64,000 nucleotides of DNA from NCBI RefSeq assembly GCF_000788395.1, contig NZ_CP009888.1, positions 1,384,001-1,448,000 on the forward strand, in the 5' to 3' direction. The DNA is from Pseudoalteromonas piratica. Lineage in GTDB: Bacteria; Pseudomonadota; Gammaproteobacteria; Enterobacterales; Alteromonadaceae. The notes under the pieces are model-generated. The model was given only the letters and a program-made list of their open reading frames with translations, was not told where the DNA came from and searched no databases. Every line of letters starts with the position of its first letter. Within the stretch, counting starts at the first letter, position 1. Below, piece by piece: positions 17,052-27,440 of the stretch. The position numbers were made by a program, and so were the translations under genes.

Positions 17052-17885
17052 ATGTTTCATATCACTAATGGTGATTGCGCAAACTTATTTTTAAAGCGAA
17101 TTGGCATTCAGGGCCAATTTATTGCGTGGCAAGATGTGTTACATCACGGGCCTATTAGCCCTGAAGTATCACTGCCCGCAATGAGTGATTATCGTGCGGC
17201 ATTTTTAGCGGATTATTTTTGTTTGCCGCTAAAAGATGTACAAACCAAGTTTGCTCAGCGTAATGCTTTATTAGCTAGCATTGAAGATACATCTGAAGTG
17301 ACCTTATGGCTCACCCCCGAATTGTTTGATAGCTTAATTGGCTTGCAGTTTATTGCATGGTATCGCGCACAATTTGAATCTACACGTAACTTATTTGTGG
17401 TGCTTCTGCCTGAACACCTGCCCCCACGAGAGTTAGATGCGGCGCAAGTTGCTCAGTATTATAAAACACGCTTTAGTCCAAGTGAGCCTTTTTTCGAATT
17501 AACATCAGAAGTTTGGCAAGTATTAACAACTAATATAGCTGACCTAGAGTCATGTTTATCATTTGATTTTAAACACTGGCCAAACCTTAAAACATCTGTT
17601 CAGCGCTTTTTACAAGAACAACCCGATAATATCGGCTTAAACCGTACCCAGTGGCAAATTTTAGATTGTTTAAATGGCCACACCTTGTCACTCGCACAAC
17701 TATTTGGTGCAAACCAAGACTTAGAAGAAGTACCATTTATGGGCGATTTAAGTTTTTGGTGTCAAATAGAGGAAATACGTGATTATCTCACCATATCCAC
17801 ACAAGAGAGTTTATTACACCAAGAAATTGAATTTTATCACGGTGTAAAAGTCAGCTTGTCGGAAAAAGGACAAGCATTGCTCTAA
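17052..17885 (+). CDS. DUF1835-domain protein
   Basis: A 277-residue cytosolic protein. The N-terminus MFHITNGDCANLFLK..., IAWQDVLHHGPIS matches DUF1835 (hydrophobic strand, G-D, then W-x-D-x-L-x-x-GP). The second half, GLNRTQWQILDCLNGHTLSLAQLF with EVPFMGDLSFW, matches the helical region that follows DUF1835 in other bacteria and looks like a winged-helix-type segment. No enzymatic residues can be assigned. It is transcribed alone, convergent with mutS, with a hairpin between. Confidence 0.78.
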   Translation: MFHITNGDCANLFLKRIGIQGQFIAWQDVLHHGPISPEVSLPAMSDYRAAFLADYFCLPLKDVQTKFAQRNALLASIEDTSEVTLWLTPELFDSLIGLQFIAWYRAQFESTRNLFVVLLPEHLPPRELDAAQVAQYYKTRFSPSEPFFELTSEVWQVLTTNIADLESCLSFDFKHWPNLKTSVQRFLQEQPDNIGLNRTQWQILDCLNGHTLSLAQLFGANQDLEEVPFMGDLSFWCQIEEIRDYLTISTQESLLHQEIEFYHGVKVSLSEKGQALL

Positions 17886-17923
17886 TTATGCAAATTCAGC
17901 TTAATTATCCATTCGTATCTAAG

Positions 17924-17947
17924 TTGGCCTATATTTCAATAGGCCAA
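17924..17947. terminator. Hairpin between convergent DUF1835 and mutS genes
   Basis: TTGGCCTAT, loop ATTTCA, ATAGGCCAA: perfect 9-bp stem between two convergent genes. No long T run on either side, so it may act in transcript end protection rather than classic termination. Confidence 0.55.
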
Positions 17948-17969
17948 TAGAACCAAGGGGCAACAAACC

Positions 17970-20570
17970 CTAACTATTTTTCGCAAGTTGCTTAAGTTGG
18001 TAGATTAAATCAAGCGCCTGACGAGGCGTTAACTCATTCGGGTCGATTGATTCAAGCTCTTCTAATACAGGGTTTGGTGTGTCAAACAAACTCGCTTGTT
18101 GCGAAAGTGGCGAGCTCGAGACATTTGTTAATGGCATTTCACTAACACTTTGATGCTGTTCTAGTAATGACAACTTTTGTTTAGCGCGATTAATCACCGC
18201 TTTAGGCACCCCCGCAAGGCTTGCTACTTGTAAGCCAAAGCTTTTACTAGCCGCGCCATCTAACACTGTATGTTTAAAGGCAATGGTATCTTGGTACTCA
18301 ATTGCATCAAGGTGCACATTGGCGAGCATATCGAGTTGCTCAACCAGTTCGGTCAATTCAAAATAGTGCGTTGCAAACAGGGTTTTTGCGGCAATATTTT
18401 TTGCTAAATATTCCGCGGTGGCCCACGCTAATGACAAGCCATCATAGGTACTTGTACCGCGACCAATTTCATCCATTAATACCAGCGAGTTTTCGGTGGC
18501 GTTATTAAGAATGTTGGCGGTTTCGGTCATTTCAACCATAAAAGTAGAACGACCTGAAGCAAGGTCATCGCTTGCCCCAATTCGCGTGAAAATACGATCT
18601 GTAATGCCAATGGTGGCAGATTCAGCCGGAATATAAGAACCAATATGTGCCATTAATACGATTAGGGCTGTTTGACGCATATAAGTTGATTTACCACCCA
18701 TATTTGGCCCAGTAATAATCAACATTTTGCGTTTATCATCGAGGTAAGTTGGGTTGGCAATGAACGGCTGTTGCATAACAAACTCAACGACAGGATGGCG
18801 GCCGCCTTTAATATCAATGGCGTTGCTATCACTTAAAAGAGGCCTAACATATTCAAGTGACTCAGCACGTTCAGCTAGATTATTGATAACGTCTAACTCG
18901 CTCAATGCTGCAGCCATTTTTTGCAGCACATCAATTTGTGGCAAAATAATATCAAACAGTTCTTCGTAGAGGCGTTTTTCAAGTGCAAGCGCGTTCGATT
19001 GACTGCTCAGCACCTTATCTTCATGCTCTTTTAGCTCAGGAATTATATAACGTTCGTTATTTTTTAATGTTTGGCGGCGTACGTAATCTGCAGGCACCAA
19101 ATTAGCGTTTGCTTTGCTCACTTCAATATAATAACCATGCACCTTGTTATAACTGATTTTTAAAGTGGCAATGCCGGTACGTTCACGCTCGCGAATTTCC
19201 ATTTGCTCAAGAATATCAGTGGCGCCTTTACTTAAATTGCGCCATTGATCGAGCTCTTGATTGTAGCCTGGGGCAATCACACCACCATCGCGAATCAATA
19301 CCGGTGGGTTATCGATAATGGCTTGCTCAAGTAACTCCTGTAACTCGGATAAAATAGGCGTAGCTTGCTTTATTTGCGTCAAGCGCGTGCTACTAGCGTC
19401 ATTTATTAAATCATGAATTGGATGCAGTGTTTGAAGCGCTAAACGTAATCGAGATAAATCACGCGGCCTTGCCGAGCGCAGTGCTAAGCGGGCAATAATA
19501 CGCTCTAAGTCACCCACTTGTTTAAGTGTGTCGTGCAGTTCAAGGTTAATAGCTAAGTCGTGGATTTCACCCAATGCATCAAGGCGGTTGTTTAATTCTT
19601 GTTGATCGCGAATTGGGCTATGAAGGCGACGCTTTAACAAACGAGAGCCCATTGGTGTCGCAGTTTTATCAAGCACTTGCGCTAAAGTGTTATCAAAGCC
19701 ACCCGATAGATTTACAGTAAGCTCTAAATTTTTACGGGTTGCGGCATCAAGAATGACATTTTGTTCATTTTGCTCAAGACCAATCGCATTTAGGTGCGGT
19801 AGTGTCGTGCGCTGGGTATCTTTTACATATTGCATCAAGCAGCCTGCAGCTTGTAGCGCAAGCGCTGCATTTTCAACACCAAAACCCACTAAATCCTTGG
19901 TGCCAAACTGTTTGTTTAATGCGGTTTTCGCGCTGTCTAAATCGAATTCCCAAATAGGGCGACGGCGCAGTCCATTGTACTGTTCAATAATACTGGTGTG
20001 TTCCAGAGTTTCTGGGTATAACAGTTCGGCTGGCGAAATGCGCTGTAAGCTTGAGGTTAGCGCTTCGTCATTATCGACTTCTAAAATACGAAAACGGCCA
20101 GAGTTTATATCTAAATAAGCTATACCATAGGCGCCTTTATCGTTGTGTGAAATAGCGCACAGTAGGTTGTCTTGACGTTCTTTTAATAAGGCTTCGTCAG
20201 AAATGGTACCTGGTGTGATAATACGCACCACTTTGCGCTCAACGGGTCCTTTACTGGTGGCTGGATCGCCAACTTGTTCACATATCGCAACTGATTCGCC
20301 CATTTGCACTAAGCGAGCAAGGTAGTTCTCAACAGCGTGATAAGGCACTCCCGCCATAGGGATAGGATCACCGCCTGCTTTGCCGCGATGAGTTTGCGAA
20401 ATATCGAGTAGCTCTGCAGCGCGTTTGGCATCATCGAAAAACAGTTCGTAAAAGTCGCCCATGCGATAGAAAACGAGAATATCTCGATGCTCAGCCTTAA
20501 TTTTTAAATATTGCTGCATCATTGGCGTTTGTTGGCTGATAGTATGGTCTGAATATAAATCTAACGGCAT
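17970..20570 (-). CDS. mutS: DNA mismatch repair ATPase MutS
   Basis: An 866-residue protein, near the usual 850-860. The mismatch-binding N-terminal domain has [11 protein letters not shown], containing the Phe-x-Glu that wedges at a mismatch. The connector, lever and clamp domains follow, then the ABC-type ATPase with Walker [10 protein letters not shown] (about 621-629), the signature region [15 protein letters not shown] and Walker [17 protein letters not shown]. The C-terminal helix-turn-helix that dimerises MutS is present ([18 protein letters not shown]). It is divergent from pncC-recA with almost no spacer (35 nt between the start codons). Confidence 0.97.
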   Translation of the reverse strand: MPLDLYSDHTISQQTPMMQQYLKIKAEHRDILVFYRMGDFYELFFDDAKRAAELLDISQTHRGKAGGDPIPMAGVPYHAVENYLARLVQMGESVAICEQVGDPATSKGPVERKVVRIITPGTISDEALLKERQDNLLCAISHNDKGAYGIAYLDINSGRFRILEVDNDEALTSSLQRISPAELLYPETLEHTSIIEQYNGLRRRPIWEFDLDSAKTALNKQFGTKDLVGFGVENAALALQAAGCLMQYVKDTQRTTLPHLNAIGLEQNEQNVILDAATRKNLELTVNLSGGFDNTLAQVLDKTATPMGSRLLKRRLHSPIRDQQELNNRLDALGEIHDLAINLELHDTLKQVGDLERIIARLALRSARPRDLSRLRLALQTLHPIHDLINDASSTRLTQIKQATPILSELQELLEQAIIDNPPVLIRDGGVIAPGYNQELDQWRNLSKGATDILEQMEIRERERTGIATLKISYNKVHGYYIEVSKANANLVPADYVRRQTLKNNERYIIPELKEHEDKVLSSQSNALALEKRLYEELFDIILPQIDVLQKMAAALSELDVINNLAERAESLEYVRPLLSDSNAIDIKGGRHPVVEFVMQQPFIANPTYLDDKRKMLIITGPNMGGKSTYMRQTALIVLMAHIGSYIPAESATIGITDRIFTRIGASDDLASGRSTFMVEMTETANILNNATENSLVLMDEIGRGTSTYDGLSLAWATAEYLAKNIAAKTLFATHYFELTELVEQLDMLANVHLDAIEYQDTIAFKHTVLDGAASKSFGLQVASLAGVPKAVINRAKQKLSLLEQHQSVSEMPLTNVSSSPLSQQASLFDTPNPVLEELESIDPNELTPRQALDLIYQLKQLAKNS

Positions 20571-20605
20571 AATTGACTAATAGTTGTTATGTAAAAGGTA
20601 AAAAA

Positions 20606-21097
20606 ATGATATTACCCGCTCATATTACTGAGCTAGCGGCAAAGTTGGGTGCTAGTTTAACCAATAAAAAGCTTTGGATCACTACTGCTGAATCATGTAC
20701 TGGTGGCGGCATTAGCTATGCGCTTACTGATACGGCTGGTAGTTCAGCTTACATTGATCGTTGTTTTGTTACTTATAGCAATGAGGCAAAGCATGAGTTA
20801 CTTGGTGTAAATACTGACGTACTTAAGCAGTTTGGTGCAGTGAGCAAAGAAACAGTTGAACAAATGGTGACAGGTGCAATGCAAGCTGCGAATGCCGATG
20901 TGGGAATTGCTGTGTCAGGCATTGCAGGTCCAGGTGGTGGCAGTGTTGAAAAACCTGTTGGTACTGTATGGGTTGCCATAAAAGTACTGGATAAACTATC
21001 AGTTAACCACTGTTTATTTGCCGGTGAACGTGATGAGGTTAGGTTGCAAGTTATTGAATATTCACTAGAAAAAACAATTGAATTAATAAACTCATAA
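20606..21097 (+). CDS. pncC: Nicotinamide-nucleotide amidohydrolase (CinA C-terminal type)
   Basis: A 163-residue protein from the ATG at 20606; the frame is open to a TTG at 20573, but family length (E. coli PncC, 165) and the AAGG-type site favour 20606. Key blocks are TTAESCTGGGISYALTDTAGSS (catalytic Ser region), FVTYSNEAKHELLGV and VSGIAGPGGGSVEKPVGTVW. The enzyme deamidates nicotinamide mononucleotide to nicotinate mononucleotide, recycling the nucleotide released by bacterial DNA ligase. It is the single-domain form without the CinA N-terminal half. Its place just before recA is conserved in gammaproteobacteria. Confidence 0.93.
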   Translation: MILPAHITELAAKLGASLTNKKLWITTAESCTGGGISYALTDTAGSSAYIDRCFVTYSNEAKHELLGVNTDVLKQFGAVSKETVEQMVTGAMQAANADVGIAVSGIAGPGGGSVEKPVGTVWVAIKVLDKLSVNHCLFAGERDEVRLQVIEYSLEKTIELINS

Positions 21098-21104
21098 AAA
21101 ACAC

Positions 21105-21132
21105 TTGATACTGGTAATCTATACAGTATACT
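21105..21132 (+). promoter_or_regulatory. recA promoter with LexA (SOS) box
   Basis: A sigma-70 promoter TTGATA (21105-21110), 16-bp spacer, TATACT (21127-21132) contains a LexA box at 21109-21128: TACTGGTAATCTATACAGTA, i.e. CTG-N10-CAG with TA flanks. The box sits across the spacer, so LexA would block polymerase binding. The recA ATG is 31 nt downstream. Confidence 0.9.
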
Positions 21133-21162
21133 TTGCTGCATAACAGAGATTTGGAGAGTCAA

Positions 21163-22212
21163 ATGGACGATAATAAACAAAAGGCCCTAACAGCTGCGCT
21201 ATCACAAATTGAACGCCAATTTGGTAAAGGCTCAATTATGAAGCTAGGCGATAGCCAAGCACTGGATATTGAAGCTATTTCAACTGGTTCATTAGGTATT
21301 GATATCGCATTGGGTATTGGTGGTTTGCCAACAGGCCGTATTGTTGAAATTTATGGTCCAGAGTCATCTGGTAAAACAACGTTAACATTACAAGTAATTG
21401 CATCAGCTCAAAGAGAAGGCAAAACATGTGCCTTTGTTGATGCGGAACACGCACTAGATCCTGTATATGCAGAAAGATTGGGTGTTAATGTTGATGATCT
21501 TCTAGTTTCTCAACCTGACACGGGTGAACAAGCGTTAGAAATCTGCGATATGTTAGTACGTTCAGGTGCGGTTGATGTAGTAATTGTTGACTCGGTTGCT
21601 GCACTGACACCAAAAGCTGAGATTGAAGGTGATATGGGCGACAGCCACGTTGGCTTACAAGCTCGTTTAATGTCACAGGCATTGCGTAAACTCACTGGTA
21701 ACATTAAGCGTTCAAATACATTATGTATTTTCATTAACCAGATTCGTATGAAAATTGGTGTAATGTTTGGTAACCCTGAAACTACAACAGGTGGTAATGC
21801 GCTTAAATTCTACTCTTCAGTTCGTCTAGACATTCGTCGTACGGGTTCTGTAAAAGAAGGTGATGAAGTTGTTGGTAACGAAACACGTGTTAAAGTTGTT
21901 AAAAACAAAGTAGCACCACCGTTTAAGCAAGCTGAATTTATTATCATGTACGGCCAAGGTATCTCAAAAGAAGGCGAGCTAATTGATTTAGGTGTGAAGC
22001 ATAATCTAGTTGATAAAGCGGGTGCATGGTTTAGCTATAAAGGTAGTAAGATTGGTCAAGGTAAGGCTAACTCGATTAAATTCTTAAAAGAGAATGTTGA
22101 GATTGCAAACGAAATTGAGCAAAAGCTACGTGAAATGCTATTACTGCAAGCGACGATTCAACCAGAAGAAGGCGAAGCTAAAAGCTTAGCTGAAGGTGAC
22201 GCGGAGCTTTAA
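21163..22212 (+). CDS. recA: Recombinase RecA
   Basis: A 349-residue protein starting at ATG 21163 behind GGAG; the open frame upstream lies in the promoter. Walker A GPESSGKT is at 65-72, followed by [19 protein letters not shown], the loop regions around [21 protein letters not shown] and [21 protein letters not shown] (L2), and the acidic C-terminal tail ending [14 protein letters not shown]. It catalyses strand exchange and stimulates LexA self-cleavage. The LexA box upstream shows normal SOS control. recX does not follow; a strong terminator ends the transcript. Confidence 0.98.
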   Translation: MDDNKQKALTAALSQIERQFGKGSIMKLGDSQALDIEAISTGSLGIDIALGIGGLPTGRIVEIYGPESSGKTTLTLQVIASAQREGKTCAFVDAEHALDPVYAERLGVNVDDLLVSQPDTGEQALEICDMLVRSGAVDVVIVDSVAALTPKAEIEGDMGDSHVGLQARLMSQALRKLTGNIKRSNTLCIFINQIRMKIGVMFGNPETTTGGNALKFYSSVRLDIRRTGSVKEGDEVVGNETRVKVVKNKVAPPFKQAEFIIMYGQGISKEGELIDLGVKHNLVDKAGAWFSYKGSKIGQGKANSIKFLKENVEIANEIEQKLREMLLLQATIQPEEGEAKSLAEGDAEL

Positions 22213-22225
22213 GCTTAGCGCTATT

Positions 22226-22255
22226 TAAAAAAGGCCACACTATGTGGCCTTTTTT
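22226..22255 (+). terminator. Rho-independent terminator of recA
   Basis: AAAAAAGGCCACA, loop CTA, TGTGGCCTTTTTT: a long perfect stem with a T tail, 14 nt after the recA stop. Confidence 0.95.
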
Positions 22256-22362
22256 GCGTATATGTTTACAATTTTTTGCTAAGTTTAAGTGTCATGATAT
22301 TCAAAAACGGCTAAAATAGGCGTTTTTTGTGGCTTGCCAAAGAACGGACGCACTTACTGTCA

Positions 22363-23754
22363 ATGAAACTGCTCACACGAATGATTAAGTTAGCGCTAAT
22401 TTCTAGCGCGCTAACACAACCTTTACTCGCTCAACAGGAAGAGCAAAACCCCAACCAAACTAGCACAACAAATAATGCTATTAAGGCAATTGAAGTACCT
22501 AGTTATAACTTGCCTAGTAACAGTGATTGGAATTTACATGCGGTACCCGAAGACTTCTACCGATCACCGTACCAAATAAATTTGTTTTCTGCCGAACATG
22601 GCCAAGATAACCAACGTTTATGGTCTCAAACCAAGTCCGTAATGGCATATGGTTTTGGTGTTGCAGGCTTTATTCTTATGTTGCCAGAAGATATCTCAAA
22701 ATGGGATAAGGAAAATGGCGTATTTTCTAAGTGGACTGAAAACGTTAAAGAAGGCCCCACATGGGACCGCGATGTATGGTGGTTGAATTGGGTAGGGCAC
22801 CCATATTTTGGTGGCGTTTATTATCAAGTGGCGAGAAAGTCGGGCTATCGTCAATGGGATGCGTTTCTCTACTCCTTTACTATGAGTACCTTCTATTGGG
22901 AATATGGTATTGAAGCATTTGCTGAAGTGCCGTCGATGCAAGATTTGGTAATTACACCCGTACTGGGCTGGGCCTATGGTGAATGGGCATATCAAAAAGA
23001 GATGGAAATTCGCAGAACGGGTGGTGAAGTGTGGGGATCACGAACACTCGGTAACATATCACTCTTTATGCTTGATCCAATTGACTCTGCAGGTAAAGGT
23101 ATTAACAACTTATTTGGTACTGAAGTAGTAAAAGCGGGCACAGGTGGAATTAATTTTGCGAAAATACCACTGCCAAATGGTGATTTTGAGGATCAGGTTC
23201 AATTAAGTGTTAATTACCAACTAGGCTCTGGAAAGGCTTATCAAGCACCAATTGACCAAACTGGCTATGTAAGTATTAAAGATCCGGTAGATATTGGAAT
23301 TATTGGTTTAGGATTGAACTACGGTAGTTTTAGCCCGGGTAATCACTGGGGTCTAGAACGAGGTTCTGCCAATGGCTGGAACTTAGGTTTATATTTTTCG
23401 CCAACATTTTCACTTAAGCTCGATTATCTTAAAGGTAAGCTAGAACGACAAAATAGTAATTCGAAAGAAACATTCGAGCAGTTTAATGTGGCTGCAAACT
23501 ATTACTTTAATGTTGATAGTGATTGGCGACCGTTCGTCTCGGCCGGTGCTGGTGAGATGCTCTATGCTGAGGACAAGGAAGAAAAAGGAAGCAGTACCTT
23601 TGCACTGAATGCAGGATTGGGATTACATTATAAAATTAATAACAATTTTGCTTTGCAATTAGACGCAAAACGCTTTTTTAATAGTAAATATAGCAATCAA
23701 GATGATGTGTACAATTTATCGCTAATTTACTTTTTTGGCGAAGGTCAAAAATAA
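22363..23754 (+). CDS. DUF3943 outer-membrane-type protein
   Basis: A 463-residue protein from the ATG at 22363, chosen because it begins a signal peptide (MKLLTRMIKLALISSALTQ...LLAQQ). The middle carries the DUF3943 signature: WLNWVGHPYFGGVYYQVAR, then FTMSTFYWEYGIEAFAEVPS and ITPVLGWAYGEW. The last 170 residues alternate polar and hydrophobic strands and end in LIYFFGEGQK, as in small outer-membrane barrels (FNVAANYYFNVDSDWRPFVSAGAGE). Function is not known; the family recurs in Gram-negative bacteria as a putative lipid- or envelope-related protein. It is monocistronic between the recA terminator and a bidirectional terminator. Confidence 0.8.
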   Translation: MKLLTRMIKLALISSALTQPLLAQQEEQNPNQTSTTNNAIKAIEVPSYNLPSNSDWNLHAVPEDFYRSPYQINLFSAEHGQDNQRLWSQTKSVMAYGFGVAGFILMLPEDISKWDKENGVFSKWTENVKEGPTWDRDVWWLNWVGHPYFGGVYYQVARKSGYRQWDAFLYSFTMSTFYWEYGIEAFAEVPSMQDLVITPVLGWAYGEWAYQKEMEIRRTGGEVWGSRTLGNISLFMLDPIDSAGKGINNLFGTEVVKAGTGGINFAKIPLPNGDFEDQVQLSVNYQLGSGKAYQAPIDQTGYVSIKDPVDIGIIGLGLNYGSFSPGNHWGLERGSANGWNLGLYFSPTFSLKLDYLKGKLERQNSNSKETFEQFNVAANYYFNVDSDWRPFVSAGAGEMLYAEDKEEKGSSTFALNAGLGLHYKINNNFALQLDAKRFFNSKYSNQDDVYNLSLIYFFGEGQK

Positions 23755-23767
23755 CAAGCTAGCAAAA

Positions 23768-23793
23768 AATAAGCGACCAATAGGTCGCTTATT
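23768..23793. terminator. Bidirectional terminator
   Basis: AATAAGCGACC, loop AATA, GGTCGCTTATT lies between the convergent DUF3943 and porin genes. The minus strand shows six T after the stem, so it serves the porin gene best. Confidence 0.88.
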
Positions 23794-23844
23794 ACTGACA
23801 ACAACTTAGGAAGCAATCTAAGTTAACTGGTTTGCAAGCATGCT

Positions 23845-25002
23845 TTAGAATACATACTTAGCAGAAAATTGTAGTCGATTAATATCGCCATCCGCACCGC
23901 TTTCAGTTTCACGTTCACCCACTTTGTACTCAACACCAAAGGTCATCTTTTTAACAGGTGAATAGAGTAAATTAGCACTGTAACTCATTGAATTTTTAGT
24001 AGGATCTCCAGTGATTGCGAGTAAGTCCGTATTATTATCCGCACTGAAATAAGAGGCTAAAAAAGTAGAGCGTAGTTGGTCGTTCCAGTGATGCTGGTAG
24101 CCAATAAAACCTGATACAGAATCAATTGCATCAAGGTCATTACCATCTAATACGGCACCGTGAGCAACATTAAGGCCGACATAGCGCCCTAAACCTTTAC
24201 CCGTAGTTACCATGTATTTTAAATTGTTTTTACCAAAGTTCATGCGACCTGATGCACTTACACCAAAAGACGAGGTTGACGCATCAGCACCACCTGATTT
24301 GTAGGTAAGCTGTCTTGCAAGACCGGCAACAGTGAAGTGACCCCAATCGCCTTTAAAGGTATAACGGGCAGTAATGTCAGGAAGGCTTGCATCGTCGGTT
24401 TCGTTCCGTACACCGCCTGTTGTAGTGATTGTACTCTCAGGGTTTTCCGCTGATACTGAGAAACCGCCAGAAGTGTACTTGATCATTGCTTGACGAACGA
24501 ACACTGTACCTTCAGCAGGACCTACGAAATCCAGGGTCTCAGGTAATGCACTGACATTTTGGAAGTTTGACCATGCCTGACCGAATAAAAAACCATTATA
24601 GGTGACAAACGCTTGACGAATACGCGGAGCGTAAGAGTTTGACACTCGCTCGTTACCGCCTGGTGATGCAATAAAATCGAGCTCAATTTTAGTATTAATC
24701 GACTGGCCGTTGTCTAGTTTAGTCGATGTTGCTAAGTTGAATCGTGATTGACGAGCATGCATATCAAATACTACATCGGTATCCGCATCAGCGCCTACTG
24801 GTGTTGTGCTTGGTACGTAAAAATCACGGCCAATACTGGTACCACTTACAGAGCCTGCAGACCAATCACTCCACATAGCATCGAGTTTTACGTAACCGCC
24901 ATATTTGACATCTGTAGACTCTAATACCCCAGCTTGTGCAGATGCACCGAATAATACTGCTAAAACGCTCAGCGCTGTTGTTGTTAGTTTATTGTTTTTC
25001 AT
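23845..25002 (-). CDS. DcaP-like trimeric outer-membrane porin
   Basis: A 385-residue protein with a clean signal peptide (to GASAQA). The mature chain starts with a short helical stretch, then YGGYVKLDAMWSDW, RDFYVPSTTPVG, the family block ARQSRFNLATSTKLDNG and TKIELDFIASPGGNERVSNSYAPRIRQAF, and ends in aromatic KYVF as barrels do. These match DcaP, a porin for organic (di)acids and related anions in Acinetobacter, and relatives in marine gammaproteobacteria. It lies divergent to acs, so uptake of small carboxylates is a reasonable inference. GGGA precedes the ATG. Confidence 0.82.
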   Translation of the reverse strand: MKNNKLTTTALSVLAVLFGASAQAGVLESTDVKYGGYVKLDAMWSDWSAGSVSGTSIGRDFYVPSTTPVGADADTDVVFDMHARQSRFNLATSTKLDNGQSINTKIELDFIASPGGNERVSNSYAPRIRQAFVTYNGFLFGQAWSNFQNVSALPETLDFVGPAEGTVFVRQAMIKYTSGGFSVSAENPESTITTTGGVRNETDDASLPDITARYTFKGDWGHFTVAGLARQLTYKSGGADASTSSFGVSASGRMNFGKNNLKYMVTTGKGLGRYVGLNVAHGAVLDGNDLDAIDSVSGFIGYQHHWNDQLRSTFLASYFSADNNTDLLAITGDPTKNSMSYSANLLYSPVKKMTFGVEYKVGERETESGADGDINRLQFSAKYVF

Positions 25003-25419
25003 AACTGTATCCCGATTAAGTTAACATCTTCACTGTTGGCTATGTTCAGATTTTGCTCAATTACCCATTGGTCTATACGACTAAGGTATAGCTAATTTGC
25101 TGTTAGAGAGCGCTTATTCCATTAAAAGTGATGGAAGTGACTGAATTTGTGAATATTTTGTTAATAAAATATAGTGTGTCTTTTACAGGAAACCAAAATT
25201 TATCAAATTAAAAATTTAATAATATGAATACTAAAGACAATTTATTTTTATGTACTATAACTCGTTGTTAAAAATATGATCTTGATTAAGTGTTTCTTAT
25301 ATTTAAATTAAGATGCTACTAAGGTCTAATTCTTTATACTACTTAGCTGAGTAATGCTTGAGGGTATTGGTCTAGGTTGCATTCAAGCAACTAGCAACAA
25401 AGTTAAAAGGGGACACCAC
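25003..25419. promoter_or_regulatory. Divergent control region between the porin and acs
   Basis: 417 nt without a gene. A -10-like TATACT sits at 25335-25340 for acs. ATTGGTCTA occurs twice (25067-25075, 25366-25374) and ACTAAGGT(A/C)TA twice (25080-25090, 25318-25328), placing GGT(C/A)TA elements near both promoters. These may be sites for the LuxR-type regulator encoded downstream of acs; this is inferred from the repeats and the context alone. The middle (25190-25310) is very AT-rich. No convincing CRP or FNR palindrome is seen. Confidence 0.45.
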
Positions 25420-27360
25420 ATGTCACAAGAAATCTATCCAGTACCAGCCTCTGTGAAAGAGGCTGCGTTAATCGATGAAGCAAAATATAATGAACTATAT
25501 CAATGGTCGATTGACGACCCCGAGGCATTTTGGGGTGAGCAAGGTAAGCGTCTTGATTGGATAAAGCCATTTACTAAAGTAAAAAATACCTCATTTGATA
25601 AAGGACATGTTGATATTCGTTGGTATGAAGATGGCCAACTAAATGTCTCTTATAACTGTATTGATCGCCACCTTAAAGATAAAGCAGACAAAGTCGCGTT
25701 AATTTGGGAAGGCGATAACCCAGAACAATCTGAAAATATTACCTACCAACAGCTGCATGATGAAGTGTGTAAATTAGCGAATGGTTTGAAAAAGCTTGGT
25801 GTTAAAAAGGGTGACCGCGTAGCGATTTATATGCCAATGACTCCTCAAGCGATTTACGCGATGCAGGCATGTGCGCGTATTGGTGCTGTTCATTCTGTGG
25901 TATTTGGTGGTTTCTCACCATCGGCAATCGCAGATCGTATTAAAGATTCTGGTGCAAAAGTTGTAATCACGTCAGACCAAGGCCGTCGTGGTGGTAATGC
26001 GGTGCCGTTAAAGGCAAATGTTGATGAAGCGTTAGCACAACCGGGCGTTAATTCTGTTGAAGCGGTTATTGTACACCAATTAACAGCAGGTGATGTTGCG
26101 TGGAATGATGTTGATGTATGGTGGCATGAGCTAGTGGCCGATCAAGCTACAACGTGTGAACCTGAAGTGATGGATGCAGAAGACCCACTCTTTATTCTTT
26201 ATACATCAGGTTCAACGGGTCAACCTAAAGGTGTCGTGCACAGCTCTGCAGGCTACTTGGTGTATACCTCATTAACGCATCAATATGTATTTGATTTACA
26301 AGAAGACGATGTCTATTGGTGTAGTGCTGATGTGGGTTGGATTACAGGTCACAGTTATATTGCTTATGGTCCACTTGCAAACGGTTGTACGCAAGTTATT
26401 TTTGAAGGTGTACCAACCTATCCGTCATCAGGCCGCATGGGCGAAGTGGTTGATAAGCACAATGTTACAATTCTTTATACAGCACCGACAGCAATTCGTG
26501 CGCTGATGGCAAAAGGTGATGAACCAACGGCCTCATCAAAACGTGACTCATTACGTATCTTAGGTTCTGTGGGCGAGCCAATTAACCCTGAGGCATGGGC
26601 TTGGTATTACGAAAACATCGGTAATAGTAAGTGTCCAATTGTTGATACATGGTGGCAAACTGAAACTGGTGGTGTGATGATTACGCCACTACCTGGCGCA
26701 ACAGACTTAAAACCAGGCTCAGCAACACGTCCATTCTTTGGTATTTTACCTGCATTATTTGATGCAGAAGGTGAAACACTTCAAGGTGCAACTGATGGTA
26801 ACTTGGTTATCCTTGACAGTTGGCCTTCACAAGCGAGAACTGTTTATGGCGACCATGAACGTTTTGAACAAACGTATTTTTCAGCATATCCGGGCGTGTA
26901 TTTCACAGGTGACGGCTGTCGTCGTGATGAAGATGGTTACTACTGGATCACCGGTCGCGTTGATGACGTACTAAACGTATCAGGTCACCGCCTAGGCACT
27001 GCGGAAATTGAAAGTGCGCTGGTTGCACATGAAGCGGTTGCAGAAGCTGCGGTTGTTGGCTTCCCACATGATATTAAAGGCCAGGGTATTTACGTTTATA
27101 TCACACCAAATGATGGTGTTGCAGTGAGCGATGATTTAACCAAGGAAGTACGCAACTGGGTACGTAAAGAACTTAGCCCAATTGCAACACCTGATATGAT
27201 CCAATGGTCTCCGGGTCTTCCAAAAACACGCTCAGGTAAAATTATGCGCCGTATTTTACGTAAGATCGCTGCAAATGAATATCAACAGTTAGGCGATACA
27301 TCAACGCTGGCAGATCCGAGTGTTGTTGAGGAGTTAATCGAAAATCGCTTAAACCGTTAA
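25420..27360 (+). CDS. acs: Acetyl-CoA synthetase (AMP-forming)
   Basis: A 646-residue enzyme (E. coli Acs 652) from ATG 25420 behind AGGGG; the extra 22 codons upstream fall in the leader. Acetate plus ATP and CoA give acetyl-CoA, AMP and PPi. Visible motifs are the P-loop-like [16 protein letters not shown], the acyl-adenylate block [18 protein letters not shown], the hinge [20 protein letters not shown], and the catalytic-lysine segment [12 protein letters not shown] with Lys607. That lysine is the known acetylation target in this family, and a PatZ acetyltransferase is encoded upstream at 13103-15772. A terminator lies between acs and the response regulator. Confidence 0.96.
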   Translation: MSQEIYPVPASVKEAALIDEAKYNELYQWSIDDPEAFWGEQGKRLDWIKPFTKVKNTSFDKGHVDIRWYEDGQLNVSYNCIDRHLKDKADKVALIWEGDNPEQSENITYQQLHDEVCKLANGLKKLGVKKGDRVAIYMPMTPQAIYAMQACARIGAVHSVVFGGFSPSAIADRIKDSGAKVVITSDQGRRGGNAVPLKANVDEALAQPGVNSVEAVIVHQLTAGDVAWNDVDVWWHELVADQATTCEPEVMDAEDPLFILYTSGSTGQPKGVVHSSAGYLVYTSLTHQYVFDLQEDDVYWCSADVGWITGHSYIAYGPLANGCTQVIFEGVPTYPSSGRMGEVVDKHNVTILYTAPTAIRALMAKGDEPTASSKRDSLRILGSVGEPINPEAWAWYYENIGNSKCPIVDTWWQTETGGVMITPLPGATDLKPGSATRPFFGILPALFDAEGETLQGATDGNLVILDSWPSQARTVYGDHERFEQTYFSAYPGVYFTGDGCRRDEDGYYWITGRVDDVLNVSGHRLGTAEIESALVAHEAVAEAAVVGFPHDIKGQGIYVYITPNDGVAVSDDLTKEVRNWVRKELSPIATPDMIQWSPGLPKTRSGKIMRRILRKIAANEYQQLGDTSTLADPSVVEELIENRLNR

Positions 27361-27396
27361 TTAGGTTTGAGAATCGACTAAACTCGCAGTAACATG

Positions 27397-27426
27397 AAGG
27401 CTGTTATCAGTGATAACAGCCTTTTT
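27397..27426 (+). terminator. Rho-independent terminator of acs
   Basis: AAGGCTGTTATCA, loop GTG, TGATAACAGCCTT, then TTT: a 12-13 bp stem. The next gene starts 14 nt later, so its expression may depend partly on read-through. Confidence 0.92.
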
Positions 27427-27440
27427 ATTAGGAGTTATAT

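Noticed and set aside
19687..20118. 143-codon open frame antisense to mutS
   Set aside because: Shadow of mutS; composition (Ser/Cys/Phe-rich) is typical of reverse-strand artefacts.
20773..21180. 135-codon open frame antisense to pncC and the recA promoter
   Set aside because: It crosses the LexA box and the pncC gene; no independent support.
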